This document shows, piece after piece, positions 58,829 through 64,000 of a DNA stretch of 64,000 nucleotides. How positions within the stretch are numbered: the stretch's first letter is position 1; every line of letters begins with the position of its first letter. The translations under genes and the position numbers were made by a program. The DNA comes from Paraburkholderia bryophila (GTDB lineage Bacteria; Pseudomonadota; Gammaproteobacteria; Burkholderiales; Burkholderiaceae). The notes under the pieces were generated by a model. It was not told where the DNA came from and did no database searches. It saw nothing but the letters and a program-made list of their open reading frames with translations. Location of the stretch: assembly GCF_013409255.1 (NCBI RefSeq), contig NZ_JACCAS010000002.1, positions 620,001-684,000 on the forward strand, in the 5' to 3' direction.

Positions 58829-58849
58829 GTCTTAAGAATCGTTTAAGAC
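58829..58849. repeat. Inverted repeat upstream of small gene
   Basis: GTCTTAA-N7-TTAAGAC, perfect 7-bp arms, 51 nt before the start at 58900. It could be an operator or part of the promoter; no protein partner is evident. Confidence 0.45.
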
Positions 58850-58899
58850 TTCGTCCGCATGATCCACCGCAGACGATTAATCCGCACGAGGTGCGCACC

Positions 58900-59163
58900 A
58901 TGAACCAGCCAGATCAGAACACGAACGACACCCCCGCGCCGGCCAAGCGTCCTACCATCCTGCGCCGCCTGCTGAGCCACCACGAACTGGCCACCCTGCT
59001 GCTGTTGCTGCACGCGCCGATCGACGCCTCTGCGAAACCCGAGATTCCGCAGCTTCACGAAGCCGGCTTGATCGAGACGGTCGCCGGCAACGAAACCGGC
59101 GCGGCGCATTTCCGCCTGACGTCTGAAGGCAACGCAGTGCTGCGCGGACTCGGCGTGAAATAA
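58900..59163 (+). CDS. Small conserved-looking protein of unknown function
   Basis: 87 residues from MNQPDQNTNDTPAPAKRPTI. A polar N-terminus precedes RRLLSHHELATLLLLLHAPI, PEIPQLHEAGLIETVAGNET and GAAHFRLTSEGNAVLRGLGV. The second half has the helix-turn-helix-wing spacing of a small winged-helix domain (LHEAGLIE...FRLTSEG), like the end of a MarR-type fold, but this is only a resemblance. No signal peptide and no membrane segment. Real rather than chance, judging by its start site and codon bias. Confidence 0.65.
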   Translation: MNQPDQNTNDTPAPAKRPTILRRLLSHHELATLLLLLHAPIDASAKPEIPQLHEAGLIETVAGNETGAAHFRLTSEGNAVLRGLGVK

Positions 59164-59177
59164 GGCGCCCTGTCGCG

Positions 59178-59193
59178 CGAGTCGACCGACTCG
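59178..59193 (+). terminator. Hairpin after small gene
   Basis: CGAGTCG-AC-CGACTCG, 7-bp arms, 15 nt after the stop at 59163. No T-run, so a weak terminator at best. Confidence 0.3.
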
Positions 59194-59279
59194 TGCATGA
59201 GATTTCTGTCGCGTTTTGTGTCAGTTGAGAGCGCCTGCCCGGCCCAAGCCGCCGGAAACACCCACGAACCGCCCCCGCC

Positions 59280-59609
59280 TTAAGCCTGCCACACACCGTA
59301 GCCCGCCTCGCGCAGTCCGATCGCCAATTCCACCTCCATGTCCTGCGCGCCGCGATAAGGCATGGGATTGAATATCTCGTACAACTCGGGCACGAGCCGC
59401 AGGCCGTAATCGCGTACATAGCGGTTCGCCTGAATGCCGGCCTTGTGCCGGTCGAAGCGCAGATCCGGATCGAGTCCCGTCATGCCCACGTACACGCAAG
59501 GTTTGTCGAACCGGTAATCCGGATTCGCGCGGCGAAAGCGCGCCTCGTTCCAGACCGTGTCGTCCAACGCGACGACGTAGACGTAGTAGTGATGCCTGCG
59601 ACGGACCAT
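59280..59609 (-). CDS. Small GIY-YIG-like protein
   Basis: 109 residues from MVRRRHHYYVYVVALDDTVW; the longer frame upstream overlaps the AraC gene and is a shadow. YYVYVVALDD...CVYVGMTGLDPDLRFDRHKAG resembles the GIY-YIG nuclease core (YVY, then YVGxT, a later R and H-G), and NRYVRDYGLRLVPELYEIFN follows. The spacing between the two tyrosine motifs is longer than in UvrC or homing enzymes, so activity is uncertain. It starts 10 nt after the AraC-like gene and is last in the hydroxyproline gene line. Confidence 0.68.
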   Translation of the reverse strand: MVRRRHHYYVYVVALDDTVWNEARFRRANPDYRFDKPCVYVGMTGLDPDLRFDRHKAGIQANRYVRDYGLRLVPELYEIFNPMPYRGAQDMEVELAIGLREAGYGVWQA

Positions 59610-59619
59610 AGGCAGCGGC

Positions 59620-60387
59620 TCAGGCCCGCGATGTCCCGTGCAGCAGCATCCGGTATTCGGTCGGCGTAATGCCGACGGTCGCCTTGAACTGCCGCGTAAA
59701 AGCGCTGTGGTCGGTGTAGCCGCAGAGCGCGGCAACGTCGGTGACCTTGTCGTGCGAGACCAGCAGCGCGGTGGCCGCGTCCAGCCGGGTTTTCAGCAGG
59801 ACCTGTCGCGGCGTGAGATGAAACACCTTGTGAAAGTAGCGCTCCAGTTGCGCGACCGACATATCCGCCATCGCCGCCAGTTGCTTCAGATTTAGCGGCT
59901 GCACGTAATTGTCCTGAATCGACTGCACGACCGCGGCGAGCCGGCTGTAGGCCGGATGGCTGCTTTCGTCCGCTTTCAGGTCGCGCGAAATGCCTGCGAG
60001 GCCGACCACCTTGCCCGCCGGATCGCGCAGCGGCTGCTTGCAGGTCAGACACCAGCCCGGCTGACGGCCCGGATACAGGTGCAGTTCGAGCTGATCGATC
60101 ATCTGATTGCCGACGTTGATGATCGCCTTGTCCTGCGCCGTGTAGATGCGCCCGAAGCGGCGCGGGAACACGTCCTCGGCCGTGCTGCCGAGCAGCGCCG
60201 ATTTTTCCTTGAAGCCGCACCGCGAGGCCAGCGTGCGGTTGACGAGCGCATAGCGCGCCTCGGCGTCCTTGACGAAAAAGACGACGTCCGGCATGGCGTC
60301 GAACACCGGCTCGAGCAGCCGGAAATGCGACAGCATGCCGGCCAGCGTGGTGTCGTTCGGTTCGAGCGCGTGAGCCAGCGTGTTCAT
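59620..60387 (-). CDS. AraC-family regulator with PAS domain (likely hydroxyproline operon)
   Basis: 255 residues from MNTLAHALEPNDTTLAGMLS. A PAS-type sensor occupies about 20-140 (VFDAMPDVVFFVKDAEARYA, LGSTAEDVFPRRFGRIYTAQ). The AraC DNA-binding part is at about 150-250 (LKQLAAMADMSVAQLERYFH, VTDVAALCGYTDHSAFTRQF, GITPTEYRMLL). It lies 126 nt after the dehydrogenase genes on the same strand, which suggests it senses hydroxyproline and activates them. The longer upstream frame adds no homology. Confidence 0.87.
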   Translation of the reverse strand: MNTLAHALEPNDTTLAGMLSHFRLLEPVFDAMPDVVFFVKDAEARYALVNRTLASRCGFKEKSALLGSTAEDVFPRRFGRIYTAQDKAIINVGNQMIDQLELHLYPGRQPGWCLTCKQPLRDPAGKVVGLAGISRDLKADESSHPAYSRLAAVVQSIQDNYVQPLNLKQLAAMADMSVAQLERYFHKVFHLTPRQVLLKTRLDAATALLVSHDKVTDVAALCGYTDHSAFTRQFKATVGITPTEYRMLLHGTSRA

Positions 60388-60513
60388 CGGCGGGTCCGGT
60401 GGTCCGTGCAGAGGAGTAAGCGTTCGCCCACGCCATGTCGCGGCGAACGGGTGCGGTCGATTATAGAACCGCGCGGCGGCCGACAATATCCGGGGTATGT
60501 GCGGGTGGGCTTG

Positions 60514-61791
60514 TCATTGTGATTCGCTTGTCGGCGGCGATGGGTTCGCGGCCATTAGCGTGTCGATCCGCGCTGGACTGAAGGGCGGGCGCGGCGCGGC
60601 GGACGGCCAGCCGAAGTAGAGGCTCGCCGCCGCGCCGCAAATTCTTCCCTGGCACGCGCCCATGCCGCAGCGGGTATGCAACTTCGCGTCGCGCCAGTCG
60701 GCGCAGGCGCGCACTTCGCCGACGCTGACGTCTTCGCACCGGCACAGCAGCGTGGCGTCGGCGGGCGGCGTGCGGGCGGCGGCTTGCAGGGCGAAGGTGG
60801 TAGCGACGCGGTGGCCGAAGCGGCGCCAGCGCGCGCGGTTGTCAGCGTTATTACCCGCGCCGCCGCTAGCGCACAGCCCCGCGACCTCGCCCTCCACCAC
60901 CGCCAGTTCCGCACCGCCGACGCCAGTACATTCCCCCGCCGCGAGCACACCATCGACCGACGTTCGCTGCTCGTCGTCGACAACGATCTCGCCCGCGTCG
61001 TTGATTGCGCAGCCGAGCGCCTGCGCCAGCGTGACGTTCGGCACGAGCCCAAAACCACAGGCGACACGTTCGCAAGCGAGCGTCACGTTGTGGCGGCCAC
61101 GGCGGATCGTCACCTGCTCGACGCGGTCTTCGCCGTGCGCCTCGTGGACGATGCTACCGGTCCAGTAATGCAGCCCCGCGAACCCACGCGTCATCTCAAC
61201 AGCCTGCCGCAGCTTCGCGGGCTCCGCCAGCAACGACACCCCGAAACGAGCGACATCGAATGCCGACGCCTGCTCGACCACCGCGACCACGCGCGCACCG
61301 GCATCGCGCGCGGTGGCGAGCGCCGCGATCAACAGCGGGCCGCTGCCGGCAATCACGATCCGTTCGCCGCGCACCGGCATGCCGCCTTTGATCAAGGCCT
61401 GCAGCGCGCCCGCTCCGGTCACGCCGGGCAAGGTCCAGCCGGCGAACGGCAAGAGCCGCTCGCGCGCGCCGGTCGCCAGGATCAATCGGCGGTAGCTGAT
61501 CGACACGCCGCCGTGTTCCGCCGATTCGAGCAACAGACCACGCGACGCCAGCGGTGCGACGACGCGCGTCGACGGCCAATAGGTGATGTTGTTACGCCCG
61601 CTCAGGCGGGTCAGCAGGTTGTCGAGCGGTGCTTGCGGCGGATGCGCTGGACCCTGGCGCCAGATCTGGCCGCCGGCGCGCGGATTGTCGTCGAGCAGCG
61701 CGACCGTGGCGCCATCGCGCGCCGCCGCGCAGGCGGCGTTCAGGCCGGCGGGTCCAGCGCCGACTACGACGATGTCAAAGTGATGCGTCAT
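60514..61791 (-). CDS. FAD/NAD(P)-binding subunit of a D-hydroxyproline dehydrogenase-type enzyme
   Basis: 425 residues from MTHHFDIVVVGAGPAGLNAA. The dinucleotide motif is VVVGAGPAGLNAACAAARDG, then ATGARERLLPFAGWTLPGVT and IVIAGSGPLLIAALATARDA. The C-terminus has a Cys cluster (LLCRCEDVSVGEVRACADW, LHTRCGMGACQGRICGAAA) of the BFD type that binds Fe-S. This is the alpha-type subunit of the HcnB/SoxA/LhpE class, which acts with the small 2Fe-2S and the FAD subunits encoded upstream. The real start is the third copy of a repeated MTHHF start (see mini-ORFs). Confidence 0.87.
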   Translation of the reverse strand: MTHHFDIVVVGAGPAGLNAACAAARDGATVALLDDNPRAGGQIWRQGPAHPPQAPLDNLLTRLSGRNNITYWPSTRVVAPLASRGLLLESAEHGGVSISYRRLILATGARERLLPFAGWTLPGVTGAGALQALIKGGMPVRGERIVIAGSGPLLIAALATARDAGARVVAVVEQASAFDVARFGVSLLAEPAKLRQAVEMTRGFAGLHYWTGSIVHEAHGEDRVEQVTIRRGRHNVTLACERVACGFGLVPNVTLAQALGCAINDAGEIVVDDEQRTSVDGVLAAGECTGVGGAELAVVEGEVAGLCASGGAGNNADNRARWRRFGHRVATTFALQAAARTPPADATLLCRCEDVSVGEVRACADWRDAKLHTRCGMGACQGRICGAAASLYFGWPSAAPRPPFSPARIDTLMAANPSPPTSESQ

Positions 61792-61826
61792 TGCGCGGCC
61801 TTTGCAGCATAGAAGTGATGCGTCAT
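61788..61826 (-). CDS. 12-codon ATGA-coupled mini-ORF (second copy of MTHHF start)
   Basis: MTHHFYAAKAAQ and stop. It begins with ATGACGCATCACTT, like the true gene start, and its TGA overlaps the real ATG at 61791. The unit is 35 nt, and its tail resembles the end of the first mini-ORF (AAKATR). Probably a by-product of tandem duplication of the start region; it may be translated as a coupling leader. Confidence 0.45.
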   Translation of the reverse strand: MTHHFYAAKAAQ

Positions 61827-61939
61827 CGCGTGGCCTTCGCAGCATGGGCATCGGCATCGGCATGAACATGCGCCGCCGCCATCCGCAGCGCAAAGCCGAG
61901 CCCGGCATCCCCCGCGACGCCACAGAAATGATGCGTCAT
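61823..61939 (-). CDS. 38-codon ATGA-coupled mini-ORF (first copy of MTHHF start)
   Basis: MTHHFCGVAGDAGLGFALRM, then an HADADAHAA-type stretch and stop. Its ATG overlaps the stop of the 2Fe-2S gene (61936) and its TGA overlaps the next mini-ORF ATG at 61826. No known domain. The sequence looks like a new start region inserted between the two subunit genes; function unknown. Confidence 0.45.
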   Translation of the reverse strand: MTHHFCGVAGDAGLGFALRMAAAHVHADADAHAAKATR

Positions 61940-62211
61940 GGCAAGCCCTCTCCATCACAAGTCCGCACGATCTGACCTTCGCGGCACAGCGTCTGACATG
62001 CGAGCGCGTGCGCGCGGCCGTCGATCGTCACGCGACATTCCTGGCAGACACCCATACCGCACAACGGAGCGCGGTGTTGTCCGCTCACCGACCGCCGCGC
62101 ACCGCTCACGCCCGCCACAACCAGTGCCGCGGCCACGGTCGTACCGGCGTCAACCTCGACTGACCGGCCGTCGATCGTCAAGCGAATACGCGCTGCGTCG
62201 AGACTATTCAT
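61936..62211 (-). CDS. 2Fe-2S ferredoxin-like subunit of the dehydrogenase
   Basis: 91 residues with a ferredoxin fold and the Cys pattern for a 2Fe-2S cluster (PLCGMGVCQECRVTIDGRAH, ALACQTLCREG). It starts 8 nt inside the end of the upstream FAD subunit gene. In P. aeruginosa/P. putida LhpBEF and HcnABC-type enzymes a subunit of this size carries electrons between the two flavoproteins. Its stop overlaps the first MTHHF start by 4 nt. Confidence 0.88.
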   Translation of the reverse strand: MNSLDAARIRLTIDGRSVEVDAGTTVAAALVVAGVSGARRSVSGQHRAPLCGMGVCQECRVTIDGRAHALACQTLCREGQIVRTCDGEGLP

Positions 62212-63331
62212 GAATCACCTGACGAGCGAAACGAGCCGGCAAATAAGGGTCGACGGGAATCGGCGCGGCGCTCGCCACAATCTGCGCCGCGAGCAGCTTC
62301 GCGGTCGCTAGCGAAGTTGTCACACCCAATCCTTCGTGTCCCACGGCTAGCCAAACGCCGGGCGCGAAATCGCCGGCCGGTCCGATCAGCGGCAAACCAT
62401 CCGGCGAGGCCGCGCGGAAACCGGTCCAGGCGCGAATGCCGTTGAGCGTCGGCAGCGTCGGCAGATAACGCGCGGCGCGTCGCAGCATCTGCGCGAGCAC
62501 GGGCATCTCGACGGCGGGGTCGGTGGTATCGAACTGGCGCGATGAGCCGATCAGCAATTGTCCCGTGGGCCGCGGTTGCGCATTGAACGCGACCGACGTC
62601 CCCGTAGCGTGATGCGCGCTCTTGATATAGCCGAGTTCGAGCAGTTGATGGCGAATCAGGTCGGGATAACGGTCCGTGATCAGCAGATGGCCTTTCTTCG
62701 GCTGCAACGGCAACGATCGTACGAGTTCTCGCGCGCCCAAACCGTTGGCGACAATCACGCAAGTCGCGCTGATCGATTCGCCGTTACTCAGCGTGACGCC
62801 ACCCGCCTCGATCGAATTCACCGCAGCACCCAGCCGCACACCGATATTCGCCGCGCCCGGCGATTGCGTCAGCAGCCATTCGGCGACGGTGGGCGCATAC
62901 ACGATGCTGTCGTGCTCGATCCGCAACCCACCTACCAGCGACGCCGCCAGCGCCGGTTCGCACGCTCGCAGCGCGCCGACGTCGAGCAGTTGCGCAGCAA
63001 CGCCCTGCGCGTCGAACGCGGCCTGCATGGCGCGGGCGGCTTGCCACTCTTCGTCATCGGCCGCGACCCATAGCGTGCCGCAGCGCGTGAACGCATCGCG
63101 CGTACGCAAGCTCGGCGCGAGCTCGAGCCACAGATCTCGCGCGTAGCGGCTCAGCGCGAATTCCGCGGGCGAGTCGTTCATCACGACGATATGGCCCATG
63201 CCGGCCGCCGTCGCGCCGGAGCCGATGCCGTGCGCGTCCAGCACCTCGACTCGCATGCCGAGCGCGGCCAGCTCCGCCGCGCACGCCGCGCCGACGATGC
63301 CCGCTCCGACGATCAGCGCGTCCGCTCTCAT
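62204..63331 (-). CDS. FAD-dependent D-hydroxyproline dehydrogenase-type catalytic subunit (DAO family)
   Basis: 375 residues from [20 protein letters not shown]. The GxGxxG motif lies at 9-14. Further DAO-family blocks: [60 protein letters not shown] and [20 protein letters not shown]. Such subunits (HcnC/LhpB/SoxB-like) oxidise a cyclic or secondary amino acid. Its start overlaps the epimerase stop (ATGA), so the two genes are coupled. The epimerase neighbour makes cis-4-hydroxy-D-proline the likely substrate; D-proline is an alternative. Confidence 0.88.
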   Translation of the reverse strand: MRADALIVGAGIVGAACAAELAALGMRVEVLDAHGIGSGATAAGMGHIVVMNDSPAEFALSRYARDLWLELAPSLRTRDAFTRCGTLWVAADDEEWQAARAMQAAFDAQGVAAQLLDVGALRACEPALAASLVGGLRIEHDSIVYAPTVAEWLLTQSPGAANIGVRLGAAVNSIEAGGVTLSNGESISATCVIVANGLGARELVRSLPLQPKKGHLLITDRYPDLIRHQLLELGYIKSAHHATGTSVAFNAQPRPTGQLLIGSSRQFDTTDPAVEMPVLAQMLRRAARYLPTLPTLNGIRAWTGFRAASPDGLPLIGPAGDFAPGVWLAVGHEGLGVTTSLATAKLLAAQIVASAAPIPVDPYLPARFARQVIHE

Positions 63332-64000
63332 GCCCTGCGGATGCCCCACGCGAACGGATCGCGCTCATCGAAACACAGCCGCCCTTCCGCCATGATGTGC
63401 GCATGGCCGGCGATGGTGGGAATCACCGCGTCACCGTAACCCTCACCCTCACCGGCGCGCCGATAGCTCGCCTCGAACACGCTGCCGATAATACTTTCCT
63501 GCCGCCATACCGCGCCTTCGGCGAGCTTGCCATCGGCCGCGAGACAGGCGATTTTCGCGCTGGTGCCGGTGCCGCACGGCGAGCGGTCATACGCGTTGCC
63601 CGGGCACAGCACGAAGCTGCGGCTATCGATGCCGTCACGCGAGCCCGGTCCGAACAGTTCGATGTGGTCGATCAACGCGCCGTCCGCGCCGGTAATGCGC
63701 TGCGCGATCAGCGCGTCGCGAATCGCGCCGCTGAAAGCGGTCAATTCGCCGATGCGCGACGCCTCCAGCGCATGCCCGTGATCGGCCACGAGAAAAAACC
63801 AGTTGCCGCCCCAGCCGATGTCGCCGGTCAACGCGCCGTAGCCCGGCACGTCCACCGCGACGGCCTGACGATAGCGGTAGGCCGGCACGTTGCGCACGCC
63901 GACGCTGCCGTCGTCGTTGAGCGTCGCCTCGACCACGCCGACCGGCGTCTCGATCCGGTGACGCCCCGGCCCGATCCGTCCCAGATGCGCGAGCGACACG
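63328..64000 (-). CDS. 4-Hydroxyproline 2-epimerase (proline racemase family), cut by window edge
   Basis: About 224 codons of the C-terminal two thirds are present; the N-terminus lies beyond 64000. The second catalytic Cys is in [20 protein letters not shown], and [40 protein letters not shown] and FEASYRRAG mark the proline racemase/hydroxyproline epimerase family. The first Cys motif should be just outside. It converts trans-4-hydroxy-L-proline to the cis-D form that the dehydrogenase oxidises. trans-3-Hydroxyproline dehydratase is a less likely reading because the GT-rich Cys motif and the coupled dehydrogenase fit the epimerase. Confidence 0.88.
   Translation of the reverse strand, partial: VSLAHLGRIGPGRHRIETPVGVVEATLNDDGSVGVRNVPAYRYRQAVAVDVPGYGALTGDIGWGGNWFFLVADHGHALEASRIGELTAFSGAIRDALIAQRITGADGALIDHIELFGPGSRDGIDSRSFVLCPGNAYDRSPCGTGTSAKIACLAADGKLAEGAVWRQESIIGSVFEASYRRAGEGEGYGDAVIPTIAGHAHIMAEGRLCFDERDPFAWGIRRA

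Overview
The window reads as chromosomal DNA of a high-GC betaproteobacterium of the Burkholderia/Paraburkholderia type. This is inferred from gene families and arrangement (FrcBCA fructose ABC genes with a ROK regulator, MdtABC-OprM RND operon, GbpR-like LysR next to a sugar-acid dehydratase, QuiC-type 3-dehydroshikimate dehydratase, hydroxyproline operon) and from codon use. No rRNA, tRNA, CRISPR, prophage or IS element was recognised. Both ends cut genes: a LysR regulator on the left and a hydroxyproline epimerase-like gene on the right.

Layout. 1-5.4 kb: LysR and XRE/MmyB regulators, then a three-gene minus-strand unit of a cyclic-nucleotide-binding/FliG-C-like fusion, a MotA-like and a MotB-like protein, with no flagellar genes nearby; another LysR follows. 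5.5-10.7 kb: a DMT exporter, then a TonB-dependent receptor with its own exbB-exbD-tonB, preceded by a perfect Zur-box-like palindrome. 10.9-12.7 kb: an LprI-like secreted protein, two decayed genes (Lrp/AsnC regulator and ornithine cyclodeaminase) and a cupin protein. 12.8-17.4 kb: oxidative-stress and iron genes (katG, a DUF1993 protein, bfr, msrA). 17.5-20.1 kb: a large hybrid kinase whose sensor resembles the Vibrio CqsS quorum-sensing receptor.

20.4-28.1 kb: a galactoside uptake and hydrolysis operon (ABC ATPase, GH42 beta-galactosidase, binding protein, two permeases) facing a LacI regulator, with a LacI-type operator between them. 28.2-29.0 kb: a YcgR-like PilZ protein behind a sigma-54-type promoter. 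29.1-38.9 kb: a five-gene TetR-MFP-RND-RND-OMF efflux operon; one RND pump carries a roughly 90-residue Ser/Thr/Gly insertion. 39.4-43.6 kb: frcBCA plus a ROK regulator. 43.6-46.7 kb: a large GT51/transpeptidase protein. 46.9-49.0 kb: a LysR regulator divergent from a probable L-2-keto-3-deoxyarabonate dehydratase.

49.4-52.1 kb: ECF sigma and anti-sigma factors with an amine-oxidase-like flavoprotein. 52.2-58.0 kb: a quinate/shikimate catabolic group (TetR, MFS transporter, AroE-like dehydrogenase, type II dehydroquinase, QuiC), which would convert quinate or shikimate to protocatechuate. 58.0-59.6 kb: an octamer tandem repeat and small genes. 59.3-64.0 kb: a hydroxyproline catabolic operon (epimerase, three-subunit D-hydroxyproline dehydrogenase, AraC regulator). 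In it, the start of one dehydrogenase subunit is repeated three times, giving a chain of ATGA-coupled mini-ORFs.

The most novel-looking features are the non-flagellar stator/FliG-like unit, the orphan CqsS-like kinase, the RND insertion and the repeated start in the hydroxyproline operon.
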